A stretch of 18,630 nucleotides of DNA, from the NCBI GenBank assembly GCA_958352855.1, contig CATWQE010000053.1, positions 1-18,630 on the forward strand. The letters are read 5' to 3'. A model generated the notes under the pieces. That model saw only the letters and a list, made by a program, of their open reading frames with translations. It made no database searches and was not told the DNA's origin. Below are positions 1 through 7,277 of the stretch, in pieces. The position numbers were made by a program, and so were the translations under genes. The stretch's first letter is position 1, and the number at the start of each line of letters is the position of its first letter. The stretch is from an uncultured Bacillota bacterium. GTDB lineage: Bacteria; Bacillota; Clostridia; Lachnospirales; Lachnospiraceae.

Positions 1-148
1 TGCTTTGCTGGTCAATCCGCACTGGTGTAATGGGAGTTGGAACCTTTTGAATCAAAGCCAGCCCTTTTTCCCTGTACTGCTCACAGGTACGGTTGATAAA
101 TTCCTCCAGGGTAGAACCCCGAAGACCTCTGGAATTCCATGTTGCCAT
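1..148 (-). CDS. recU: RecU Holliday junction resolvase, N-terminal fragment (partial at window edge)
   Basis: Translating from the ATG at 148-146 gives 49 residues that begin MATWNSRGLRGSTLEEFINR and continue through a GLALIQKVPTPITPVRID stretch before the window ends. This matches my memory of the N-terminus of Firmicutes RecU, the endonuclease that resolves Holliday junctions during recombination and repair. The metal-binding catalytic residues lie further on and are outside the window, so activity cannot be judged. The gene is too short here to appear as a long open frame, but the start is well supported: a TAGGAGAG ribosome binding site overlaps the TAG stop of lepB, and the two genes are 9 bases apart. 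It is the last visible gene of the minus-strand operon. The identification rests on the N-terminal motif only. Confidence 0.85.
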   Translation of the reverse strand, partial: MATWNSRGLRGSTLEEFINRTCEQYREKGLALIQKVPTPITPVRIDQQS

Positions 149-157
149 TACTCTCTC

Positions 158-694
158 CTACTTTAAAAGCTTAATTCCCGGGAAATATCGAAGCACTGCT
201 TTTCCCAGTATCTTATCCTCTGCCACATAGGGGTTGTTCCAGAATCTGGAATCCCTGGAATAATTCCGGTTATCTCCCAGTACAAAATAACTGTCCTCCG
301 GCACTGTATAAGGTCCATAATCTCCCACCGGCGTCTCCGGCGTAAAGCTGTCTTTAAGGGGCTTCTCTGACCCGTTTATGTACACCTTTCCGTCTTTGAT
401 CTCTACTGTTTCCCCGGGCATCCCGATAATCCTTTTAATAAACAGTTCTTTTTCATTATCCGGATATTTAAAAATAATAATATCATAACGTTCCGGTTCC
501 CCAAAGACATAGGCTAACCGATTACCAAACACCCTGTCTCCGGTCATAATGGTCTGCTCCATGGATTCTGAGGGAATTTTTGCATTAATCAGCAAAAAAT
601 TATTCACCACCAGAACCACTGCCACCACAAAAACAATCATCTTTAAATACTCCATAAATTCCTTCCAAAAGGAGGATTGCGTTGGTTCTTTCAT
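158..694 (-). CDS. lepB: Signal peptidase I (type I leader peptidase)
   Basis: The 178-residue protein cleaves signal peptides from secreted proteins at the outer face of the cytoplasmic membrane. A single membrane helix spans about residues 17-37. It is followed by the serine box IPSESMEQT, with the nucleophile at Ser44, and the lysine box KRIIGMPGE, with the general base at Lys87. Box E, GDNRNYSRDSR, starts at about residue 140. The length and single N-terminal anchor are typical of Firmicutes SipS-like enzymes. The ribosome binding site AGGGAG lies inside the last codons of the upstream rluA-like gene, whose stop is 3 bases from this ATG, so translation is probably coupled. No key residue is missing. 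There is a short tail after the catalytic domain and no second membrane segment. Confidence 0.96.
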   Translation of the reverse strand: MKEPTQSSFWKEFMEYLKMIVFVVAVVLVVNNFLLINAKIPSESMEQTIMTGDRVFGNRLAYVFGEPERYDIIIFKYPDNEKELFIKRIIGMPGETVEIKDGKVYINGSEKPLKDSFTPETPVGDYGPYTVPEDSYFVLGDNRNYSRDSRFWNNPYVAEDKILGKAVLRYFPGIKLLK

Positions 695-697
695 GTT

Positions 698-1699
698 TTA
701 AACATCTCCCTTATTTTCTCCCAAAACCAGCTTCCACAGGTTCTCTCCCCTTAATACCTTTTCAAATTCCAGAGGTACTCTGGCTGTTATGGTCTTTCCT
801 GCAAGCATTGGCAGCTTCTCTTCCTGTTTCGGAAATTCCAGTTGCCATGCATGAAGAAGCTGGGACTGAATCTGATACTCCCTGCGAAAGCTCTGGTTCC
901 ACTTTTCATTTCCGTATTTCCAGTCGCCAATAACCGGATGTCCTATACTGGCCAGATGGCTTCGGATCTGATGGGAACGTCCTGTAAGAAGCTCTACTTT
1001 TAACAGGGTACAGCCACTTTTAGAATGTCCAAGGGGTGTGTATCTGGTTTCAATAGGCAGGCTTCCCTTTTGCTCTTCCTTTTGTACCAAAACCTTGTTT
1101 CTCTTTTCGTCTTTCCATAAATATCCTTTGATATGAGCCGGTTTTTCAAGCTTTCCGGCAACAAGAGCAAGATAAAATTTATGCATTCTGCGGTTTTGAA
1201 AGGCTTCTGATAAAAGCTGAAGTCCCTGCAGGGTTTTTCCTGCTGCCACAAGGCCGCTGGTATTTCGGTCCAGCCGGTTACACACCCCGGGATGAAAGGT
1301 CCGCAAATCTTCTTTTGTCAGGCTTCCAGTTTCCAGAAGGTAGCCTGTGAGATATTCCACCAAAGAGACGTCCTCTCTGGCTGCCTTTTGGGACAGCATC
1401 CCCACCGGTTTATTTACAAACAGCACCTGTTCGTCCTCATAAACCACATCCAGATTTCCTGTGGCTCCCTCCCTGGTCTTCCCACAGAATTTTTCCAGCG
1501 TATCCTCTGAAAAAAACAGTTTAATTTCATCCCCTGCTTCTAGTTTTTCACTGCCATCTGCCTTTTTTCCATTTAGCACAATGTTCTTTTTTCGCAGCAT
1601 TTTATAAATAAAACTTTTGGGCGCCTCACTTAGATATTTGCCTAAAAACTTATCCAGACGCTGCCCCCTGTCAATTTCGCTCATTACTAATTGTTTCAT
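698..1699 (-). CDS. RluA-family RNA pseudouridine synthase
   Basis: The 333-residue protein converts specific uridines of structured RNA, usually 23S rRNA, to pseudouridine. An N-terminal S4-type RNA-binding region (about residues 13-60, with RLDKFLGKYL and IVLNGKK) precedes the catalytic domain. The catalytic motif reads NRLDRNTSGLV at about residues 141-151, with the catalytic aspartate at Asp144. Many RluA enzymes have His in place of the first Asn. The later motif RSHQIRSHLASIGHPVIGD (about 241-259) is characteristic of the RluA subfamily. The start at 1699 has an AGGAG site 8-9 bases upstream; a second Met five codons in is possible but less well placed. The substrate position (RluC-, RluD- or RluA-like) cannot be read from the sequence. 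It lies 11 bases after the preceding gene in the same operon. Confidence 0.92.
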   Translation of the reverse strand: MKQLVMSEIDRGQRLDKFLGKYLSEAPKSFIYKMLRKKNIVLNGKKADGSEKLEAGDEIKLFFSEDTLEKFCGKTREGATGNLDVVYEDEQVLFVNKPVGMLSQKAAREDVSLVEYLTGYLLETGSLTKEDLRTFHPGVCNRLDRNTSGLVAAGKTLQGLQLLSEAFQNRRMHKFYLALVAGKLEKPAHIKGYLWKDEKRNKVLVQKEEQKGSLPIETRYTPLGHSKSGCTLLKVELLTGRSHQIRSHLASIGHPVIGDWKYGNEKWNQSFRREYQIQSQLLHAWQLEFPKQEEKLPMLAGKTITARVPLEFEKVLRGENLWKLVLGENKGDV

Positions 1700-1710
1700 T
1701 TCCTTATCTC

Positions 1711-2328
1711 CTAAAGAGAAATCGCATAGATTACCCTCATAATCGCTTCATTTCTGGTTAAATCCGGCTCCTGTGGGTCCGGACGGAATTTAATATCTTT
1801 TTCCAGGGCTTCCCTGTGTTCCCACATGGTATCCAGACGCCCTGTATAATCAGAAAGGCGGTCAAAAATCTTGACAGACACATAATATCCGTTTTGGCGT
1901 AAAATCGTCTGAATGTGCTTTTCCACAAAGGGAATATCGGTCTTAGGTCTGCTGGTGTAGCCCACCATGGTATTTCCACACACTGCTAAGGAATCAATAT
2001 AAGACTGTTTTTCATAGGCAGATACCACCAATTCATATGCGCATACCAGCCCATTTCTGTGTTTCTCAATTTCCTGATAATCCTTTTCCTTCATAGGCTT
2101 TTGTAAAAACAGCATAATCATGGTTACTGCAAATTTGCAGGCCGGAAGACAGGCTACCAGGGCAATGACCGTAAACACACTGTTTCTTGTGCGGTTAATA
2201 TACAATCCGGTAAAAAATACAGAAAGCGGCGCAACAAAGGCCAGCAACGTGTAGAGTACCTGGCGTTTTTGATGCACTCTCAGATAACCGTAATCTCCCT
2301 TTTTTAATTTCCTCTTTTGGTTGCTCAT
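1711..2328 (-). CDS. Unrecognised two-helix membrane protein, 205 aa
   Basis: I do not recognise this family. A basic N-terminus (residues 1-23, rich in Lys and Arg) is followed by two predicted membrane helices at about 24-43 and 51-75. A 130-residue charged, presumably cytoplasmic domain follows. By the positive-inside rule both ends should face the cytoplasm. The soluble part has mixed alpha/beta character, with stretches such as LVCAYELVVSAYEKQSYIDSL and a C-terminus ending RNEAIMRVIYAISL; no catalytic motif stands out. An AAAGGAAG ribosome binding site precedes the ATG. The gene sits 21 bases after the short-chain dehydrogenase and 11 bases before the RluA-like gene, so it is clearly part of the operon. 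It may be a lineage-restricted membrane protein, but no function can be inferred from the sequence. Confidence 0.85.
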   Translation of the reverse strand: MSNQKRKLKKGDYGYLRVHQKRQVLYTLLAFVAPLSVFFTGLYINRTRNSVFTVIALVACLPACKFAVTMIMLFLQKPMKEKDYQEIEKHRNGLVCAYELVVSAYEKQSYIDSLAVCGNTMVGYTSRPKTDIPFVEKHIQTILRQNGYYVSVKIFDRLSDYTGRLDTMWEHREALEKDIKFRPDPQEPDLTRNEAIMRVIYAISL

Positions 2329-2349
2329 ATTCTAACTTCCTTTCTTTTG

Positions 2350-3102
2350 TCACAGAAATTTTAAAATCAAGCCATGGGGAAGTATCTTGCATGCCACCCT
2401 TAATGCCTTTACAGAATATCCGTAAATAGAGAGTTCTTTTCCCTTTTCACTATCCTTTAACGCTTTTTCCACCACTGCTTCCGGTTTTGCCAGAAAGTAT
2501 TTTTTATAGGCAGGCATATGCTCCTTTCCCCCCATCTTTTCCAAAAATGGGGTGTCCACAGGCCCTGGACATACAATGGTAATTCCTGCTCTGTCTTTCC
2601 ATTCCCTTCTAATCGCCCTGGAAAAGCTCAGAACATAAGACTTGGACGCAGCATACGCGGCAAATCCAGGCTGTGGGACAAATGCCGCCCCGCTGGAAAG
2701 ACAAAGAATCCGGCTTTTCTCTCTGCAATAAGGATAACAGATTTTCAAAACTGCTGTAAACGCAGCGCAATTTACCTGTATGGTATTCCATAAATCTTCC
2801 AGACCGGTCTCTTCCACTGGTTTCTGTATTCCCATGCCTGCGCTGTTCACCAGAATTTTTATCTGGGGCTTCTCCTTTTCCAGAAGCTCCTGAAATCTCT
2901 GTAAATCCGGTAGGCTGGTAAGATTCCACGCACAGATACGAAGTTTTGGAACTTCTTTCTTTAACTGCTCCAGCGCTTTTGTATTTCTTCCCACAGCCCA
3001 GATTTCCTCCAGGTCTGGATATCTCTTATATATCTGCAGGACAAATTCCCGCCCCATCCCTGAGGAGGCTCCGGTTACCAGCGCAATCTTCTTATTTCCC
3101 AT
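2350..3102 (-). CDS. Short-chain dehydrogenase/reductase (SDR)
   Basis: From the preferred start at 3102 the protein is 250 residues. It is a classical NAD(P)-dependent SDR with a Rossmann fold. The cofactor motif TGASSGMG is at residues 10-17, the NSAG motif at 86-89, the catalytic serine region LSSG at about 135-138, and the YxxxK catalytic pair is Tyr150/Lys154. PGPVDTPF follows at about 169-176. The C-terminus (GYSVKALRVACKILPHGLILKFL) is hydrophobic, as in SDRs that act on lipids or steroids, but the substrate is unknown. The frame stays open 45 codons further upstream into ygiQ; that extension is a poor start because it overlaps ygiQ's lysine-rich end and precedes the normal SDR N-terminus. 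The chosen ATG lies 4 bases after the ygiQ stop, with AAAAGGGG upstream. Confidence 0.93.
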   Translation of the reverse strand: MGNKKIALVTGASSGMGREFVLQIYKRYPDLEEIWAVGRNTKALEQLKKEVPKLRICAWNLTSLPDLQRFQELLEKEKPQIKILVNSAGMGIQKPVEETGLEDLWNTIQVNCAAFTAVLKICYPYCREKSRILCLSSGAAFVPQPGFAAYAASKSYVLSFSRAIRREWKDRAGITIVCPGPVDTPFLEKMGGKEHMPAYKKYFLAKPEAVVEKALKDSEKGKELSIYGYSVKALRVACKILPHGLILKFL

Positions 3103-3106
3103 GTTG

Positions 3107-4987
3107 TCAGCCCCTTTTCTTTTTATGCACATTCCGGATGGCTTTTTTCTTTCCCGGCTGCCGGGCTTTTTGCAACTTTCCAGGCTTCTTTCCTTCCCCT
3201 TTTCTGGGGGCAATGAGACATTTTTTTCCATATCCAATTAAATCGGTACGCCCGGCTTCTACAAGAGCCTCTCGCACAAGATTATAATTCTCCGGATTTT
3301 TATACTGAATCAATGCTCTTTGCATGGCCTTTTCCCTGGCTGTTTTGGGAACATAAACGCTTTTTCCTGTTCTTGGGTCCAGTCCTGTATAATACATACA
3401 GGTGGACATGGTAGACGGTGTTGGATAAAAATCCTGTACCTGCTCCGGCATAAAACCCATATCCCGGATATACTCTGCCAGCTCCACTGCATCCTGGATT
3501 CTGCTTCCCGGATGAGAGGACATGAGATAAGGCACTACAAATTGTTTTTTCCCCGCCTTTTCATTGGCTTTGGCAAAGCGTTTTAAAAACTCCTCATATA
3601 CCTGGTGTTCTGGTTTTCCCATATAATACAAAACAGAATCCGAAACATGCTCCGGCGCCACACGAAGCTGGCCGCTTACATGGTACTTTGCCACCTCTTC
3701 CAAAAATACCGGAGAGGGATCTGCATTCACATAATCAAACCGGATTCCTGAACGGATGAACACCTTTTTTACCCCGGGCAGCTTCCGCATGGCCCGCAGC
3801 ACCTCCAGATAATCCTCATGATCTGCCTGAAGGTTTTTACAGGGCTTTGGAAACAGGCACTGACGGTTTTTGCACACGCCCTTACTCAACTGCTTTTCAC
3901 AGGATGGATGACGAAAATCTGCGGTAGGCCCTCCTACATCATGAATATATCCCTTAAAATCCGGTTCCTGAATACAGGCTTTCGCCTCCTTTAACATGGA
4001 AGCATGACTTCTGGTCTGTACAATACGTCCCTGGTGAAAGGCCAGGGCGCAGAAATTGCAGGCGCCAAAGCACCCTCGGTTACTGGTAATACTAAATTTA
4101 ATTTCTTCAATGGCAGGAATTTTTCCCTGCTTTTCATACATAGGATGATAGGTTCTGGCATAAGGAAGCTCATACACCATATCCATTTCTTTCTGAGACA
4201 GAGGCTTCGCCGGAGGATTTTGCACCACATATCCTCTGGTCCCATAGGCTTCGATTAAAACCTGTCCGGTAAAGGGGTCCATGTTTTCATACTGCAGACG
4301 GAAACTTCTGGCATAATTTGCCTTTTCCTGAAGCAACTCTTCATAAGAGGGCAGCAGCGCGCCTTTTGGCGCCTCCCTGGACTTATAAACCGTTCCTTCA
4401 ATAAAATTAATCTTTCCTATAGGAATTCCCTTTTCCAGGGCTTTGGCAATAGCCAGAATGCTGTGTTCTCCCATGCCATAGGAAATCATATCTGCCCCGG
4501 AATCCAACAGTACAGAACGCTTCAAACTGTCTGACCAGTAATCATAATGAGCCAGACGCCGCAGAGAAGCCTCCACACCGCCTAAGATAATGGGCGTTTC
4601 CTTATAAGTCTGACGAATGAGATTGCTGTACACAGTCACCGCCCGGTCCGGCCTTAGTCCCATGCGTCCTCCCGGAGAATAGGCATCCTGTTTTCTGTGT
4701 TTCTTCGCCACTGTATAATGATTCACCATAGAGTCCATATTTCCGGACGAAACCAGAAACGCCAGGCGCGGTTCGCCAAAGACTGCAATGCTTTCCTTTT
4801 TCTTCCAGTCCGGCTGGGCAATCACGCCTACCGAAAAACCCTGGCTCTCCAATAATCTGGTAATAATTGCCGCGCCAAAAGAAGGATGATCCACATAAGC
4901 ATCCCCTGTAATATAGACAAAATCCGGCTGCCAGATGCCCCTTTCTTCCATTTCTTCCCTGGTTACAGGTAAAAACCTTGTATTCAT
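3107..4987 (-). CDS. ygiQ: YgiQ-family (UPF0313) radical SAM protein
   Basis: The 626-residue protein belongs to the YgiQ family, radical SAM enzymes of unknown reaction. The N-terminal region (about 1-200), with PDFVYITGDAYVDHPSFG and ILGGVEASLRRLAHYDYW, resembles the family's cobalamin-binding-like fold. The radical SAM cluster motif CFGACNFC supplies Cys306, Cys310 and Cys313. A second set, Cys363, Cys372, Cys377 and Cys383, lies in a segment I recall as conserved in the E. coli homologue, so a second metal site is possible. The C-terminal 40 residues are unusually rich in Lys and Arg (GKKPGKLQKARQPGKKK), which suggests nucleic-acid or ribosome contact; that is inference. The ATG overlaps the upstream HAD gene's TGA as ATGA, so translation is probably coupled. 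Confidence 0.94.
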   Translation of the reverse strand: MNTRFLPVTREEMEERGIWQPDFVYITGDAYVDHPSFGAAIITRLLESQGFSVGVIAQPDWKKKESIAVFGEPRLAFLVSSGNMDSMVNHYTVAKKHRKQDAYSPGGRMGLRPDRAVTVYSNLIRQTYKETPIILGGVEASLRRLAHYDYWSDSLKRSVLLDSGADMISYGMGEHSILAIAKALEKGIPIGKINFIEGTVYKSREAPKGALLPSYEELLQEKANYARSFRLQYENMDPFTGQVLIEAYGTRGYVVQNPPAKPLSQKEMDMVYELPYARTYHPMYEKQGKIPAIEEIKFSITSNRGCFGACNFCALAFHQGRIVQTRSHASMLKEAKACIQEPDFKGYIHDVGGPTADFRHPSCEKQLSKGVCKNRQCLFPKPCKNLQADHEDYLEVLRAMRKLPGVKKVFIRSGIRFDYVNADPSPVFLEEVAKYHVSGQLRVAPEHVSDSVLYYMGKPEHQVYEEFLKRFAKANEKAGKKQFVVPYLMSSHPGSRIQDAVELAEYIRDMGFMPEQVQDFYPTPSTMSTCMYYTGLDPRTGKSVYVPKTAREKAMQRALIQYKNPENYNLVREALVEAGRTDLIGYGKKCLIAPRKGEGKKPGKLQKARQPGKKKAIRNVHKKKRG

Positions 4988-5664
4988 GCCTTGTCCTCTC
5001 TTCTTGTTTCTTCTGCCAGTTGGGTATAATCCAGGATGTACCAGTCTGCCAGTTCCCGCTTCTGCGCCTCCTGCTTGCGGCTATAGGCATCATCAATGGC
5101 GCAGACCTTCATGCCAGCCCGCTTTCCTGCCAGAATTCCCATAGAAACGTCCTCAAAAACAAGACATGCTTCTGGCTCTGTGCTCAGTCCTTTAGCTGTT
5201 TTTAAATAAACATCCGGCGCCGGTTTTCCTCTTTTCACTTCACAGCAAGTAGTAATGCAGTCAAAATATTCCAAAATGCCATGGGCTTCTAATACCATCT
5301 GAATCAGCTCCCGGCTGTTGCTGGAGCTGATACCGATTTTTATCCCTCTTTCCTTTAAATAACCAAGAAACCACCTTGCCCCCGGCTTTAAAGGTACTTC
5401 CTTCTGATATTTTTCCCCGGACATACGAATCCAGGTTTCCTTAATCTCTTCCAGAGAATCCGGGATTCCAAACCGCTCTTTAAAAAGCATGGCAGTTTCC
5501 GTAAATCCCATACCTTCCAGTTCCTCCTGAAAGGCCTCCAGGTTTTCAGGGACTTCTATTCCCTTACTGGCAAGATATTCCATGTCAATACTTCTCCACA
5601 TCCACATGGAGTCCACCAGCGTTCCATCTAAATCAAAAATCACTGCTTTTATCTGTTCCAGCAT
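4984..5664 (-). CDS. HAD-superfamily phosphatase, beta-phosphoglucomutase-like
   Basis: The 226-residue protein is a subfamily I HAD hydrolase with a helical C1 cap. Motif I is FDLDGTLVDS, with nucleophile Asp11 and acid/base Asp13. Motif II is GISSSNS (111-117), motif III contributes Lys147 in KRGKPAPDVYL, and motif IV is VFEDVSMGILAGKRAG with Glu171/Asp172. All four motifs are intact. Relatives hydrolyse small sugar or nucleotide phosphates or isomerise beta-glucose-1-phosphate, and the actual substrate cannot be told from sequence. The start lies 32 bases inside the preceding rsuA-like gene in another frame, with GAGG and AAAGGA upstream. The end overlaps ygiQ by 4 bases. The overlaps on both sides imply coordinated translation of the three genes. 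Confidence 0.93.
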   Translation of the reverse strand: MLEQIKAVIFDLDGTLVDSMWMWRSIDMEYLASKGIEVPENLEAFQEELEGMGFTETAMLFKERFGIPDSLEEIKETWIRMSGEKYQKEVPLKPGARWFLGYLKERGIKIGISSSNSRELIQMVLEAHGILEYFDCITTCCEVKRGKPAPDVYLKTAKGLSTEPEACLVFEDVSMGILAGKRAGMKVCAIDDAYSRKQEAQKRELADWYILDYTQLAEETRREDKA

Positions 5665-6373
5665 GTTCCTTTAACCTCATAATCTCTTCCCGGGTCAGCA
5701 GCCGGTATTCTCCCGGTCTCAGCCCTTCATCCAGTGCCAGATTTCCCATGGAAATCCGCTTTAGAAACACCACCTGATTTCCAACTGCCTGAAACATCCG
5801 TTTCACCTGATGGAACTTCCCTTCCCAAATGGTAATCTGCACTTCTGTTCCTTCTGTGTTTAACAGCTTCACCTTTGCCGGCAAGGTAAGCTCCTGCTCT
5901 CCAATATCCACCCCTGCTTCCAGCCTTGCCGCATCTTCTAAAGCAAGGGGGTGTAACAGCTTTGTCACATAAGTTTTATCCACATGTTTTTTAGGCGACA
6001 GCAGTTGATGAGCCAGCTCCCCGTCATTGGTAATCAAAAGCAGTCCTTCTGTGTCCTTATCCAGACGCCCTACCGGAAATAAATCTTTTCTCTTCTTTGA
6101 AACAATCAGATCAAGAACGGTCTTTTCCCTTTTATCCTCTGTGGCAGAGACTACCCCCTGGGGTTTATTCAGCATATAATATTCAAAACTTGCATAGGAC
6201 ACGAAACGACCATCTGCACATACCAGGTCTGTCTGCGTATCCGTTTTATATTCCGGGGCGCGTACAATCACATCATTTACAGTAATCTGCCCTTTTTTTA
6301 TGATTTTCTTTACTTCTGTTCTGGTTCCCAGCCCCATATCTGCCAGGTATTTATCCAATCTTATCTTTGCCAT
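5633..6373 (-). CDS. RsuA/RluB-type ribosomal pseudouridine synthase
   Basis: The 246-residue protein modifies uridine in ribosomal RNA. An S4 RNA-binding domain (about residues 1-60: RLDKYLADMGLGTRTEVKKII, ITVNDV) precedes the catalytic domain. The catalytic signature is VGRLDKDTEGLLLITNDGEL at about 101-120, with catalytic Asp105. KTYVTKLLHPL and WEGKFHQVKRMF are further family motifs. The absence of a long basic C-terminal tail and the overall length favour an RsuA-like enzyme (16S rRNA) over RluB, but the two are hard to separate by eye. A TAGGAGAG ribosome binding site precedes the ATG, 18 bases after the alarmone synthetase stop. It is the second gene of the operon, and its last 32 bases overlap the HAD gene. 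Confidence 0.93.
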   Translation of the reverse strand: MAKIRLDKYLADMGLGTRTEVKKIIKKGQITVNDVIVRAPEYKTDTQTDLVCADGRFVSYASFEYYMLNKPQGVVSATEDKREKTVLDLIVSKKRKDLFPVGRLDKDTEGLLLITNDGELAHQLLSPKKHVDKTYVTKLLHPLALEDAARLEAGVDIGEQELTLPAKVKLLNTEGTEVQITIWEGKFHQVKRMFQAVGNQVVFLKRISMGNLALDEGLRPGEYRLLTREEIMRLKEHAGTDKSSDF

Positions 6374-6391
6374 GCTTCTCTCCTAAAGGAA

Positions 6392-7213
6392 TTATTCACT
6401 GCCAAGCTCCTGAGACAGCGCCTGCGCCCGATAGCCTTCTGCAAGAATATCCAGTTCTCTGTGAAACCGCTCCAGTTGTTCCAGATCCTTGGTCTTATAA
6501 ATCCGATAAAATTCATCCTGAATCTTTGCCACTTCCCGTTTGTTGGAATAGTGATACAGGTTTTCAATATTATTTAAAATATCCGCCACCAGATTTGACT
6601 GATGGAGCATGGAATTCTGCGCATCCATAACCTCACTGCGCACAGAGGACATCTCTGCATCCAACTGTAAAATAGAATCCGCAGCGCTGCTTAAACGTTC
6701 TGCCAGATGCTTTGGCATATTTCCCCGGTATTTATACTGGAGAGAGTGCTCAATCGTTGCCCAGAAATTCATTGCCAGAGTCCGAATCTGAATCTCTGCC
6801 CGGATTTCCTTGCATCCTTCCAGGGTTTCTGTATTATATGCAATAATCATATGATAACTGCGGTATCCGCTGGCTTTCATATGAGTAATATAATCCTTTT
6901 CTTCCAGTACCCGCATGTCCCGTCTTTTTCGGATTAAATCCGCCACAACTTCAATATCCTCATAAAACTGGCAGATAATCCTGATTCCGGCAATATCCTC
7001 CACCTTTTCCTCCAGATCATCCCAGGAAATCTGTTTTCTCTGCATTTTTTCCAAAATGCTGTTAATGGATTTGACTCTTCCTGAGACCTCCTCAATGGGA
7101 CAATACAGGTCCTTCTCCTTGTGTTCTTTTTTCAACTGCTGAAACTTCATCACCAGTTCTTTGACCGCCAGTTCATAGGGAACCAGCAGTTCCCGCCATA
7201 ATCGTATTTCCAT
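6392..7213 (-). CDS. Small alarmone synthetase ((p)ppGpp synthetase, RelP/RelQ class)
   Basis: The 273-residue protein carries only the RelA/SpoT synthetase domain, so it should transfer pyrophosphate from ATP to GDP or GTP to make (p)ppGpp. There is no HD hydrolase and no TGS or ACT domain. Motifs in order are GRVKSINSILEKM (about 45-57), EDIAGIRIIC with Asp73, DYITHMKASGYRSYHM (about 107-122), and EIQIRTLAMNFWATIEHSLQYKY (about 140-162) with the presumed catalytic Glu140. After residue 165 comes a helical extension of about 100 residues rich in Glu, Gln and Ser. This makes the protein longer than the roughly 210-230 residues I recall for RelQ and RelP. AAGGAGT lies 9 bases before the ATG. 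It is first in the operon and next to an extended -10 promoter, so it sets expression of the downstream genes. Confidence 0.93.
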   Translation of the reverse strand: MEIRLWRELLVPYELAVKELVMKFQQLKKEHKEKDLYCPIEEVSGRVKSINSILEKMQRKQISWDDLEEKVEDIAGIRIICQFYEDIEVVADLIRKRRDMRVLEEKDYITHMKASGYRSYHMIIAYNTETLEGCKEIRAEIQIRTLAMNFWATIEHSLQYKYRGNMPKHLAERLSSAADSILQLDAEMSSVRSEVMDAQNSMLHQSNLVADILNNIENLYHYSNKREVAKIQDEFYRIYKTKDLEQLERFHRELDILAEGYRAQALSQELGSE

Positions 7214-7242
7214 AAAGCATTACTCCTTAATGATATCCATAA

Positions 7243-7251
7243 AGTATAGCA
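7243..7251 (-). promoter_or_regulatory. Extended -10 promoter of the alarmone-synthetase operon
   Basis: On the minus strand TGC is followed directly by TATACT (7248-7243), an extended -10 element. The predicted transcription start is near 7236, about 23 bases upstream of the ATG at 7213. The -35 position (about 7266-7271) has no good TTGACA match and falls inside a palindrome described separately. No other promoter-like sequence is evident in the operon down to recU. Confidence 0.55.
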
Positions 7252-7254
7252 TAG

Positions 7255-7277
7255 TTTTTCTATTTTTAATAGAAAAA
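7255..7277. repeat. 23-bp palindrome at the -35 region, overlapping the M23 stop codon
   Basis: Arms TTTTTCTATT (7255-7264) and AATAGAAAAA (7268-7277) are perfect inverted copies with a 3-base spacer. The palindrome covers the -35 position of the alarmone-synthetase promoter and the last codons and stop of the M23 gene. It could be a repressor operator or, in RNA, a weak A/U hairpin acting as a terminator for the M23 transcript. The pure A/T composition makes chance formation more likely than for a GC-containing palindrome. Confidence 0.5.

Noticed and set aside
3103..3237. 45-codon upstream extension of the SDR frame
   Set aside because: The extension is the out-of-frame reading of the Lys-rich end of ygiQ. 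The normal SDR N-terminus begins at 3102, with a ribosome binding site just upstream.
4602..5096. 164-codon minus-strand frame inside ygiQ and the HAD gene
   Set aside because: It is out of frame with both genes, whose motifs are continuous here, so it is not a real product or a sign of a frameshift.
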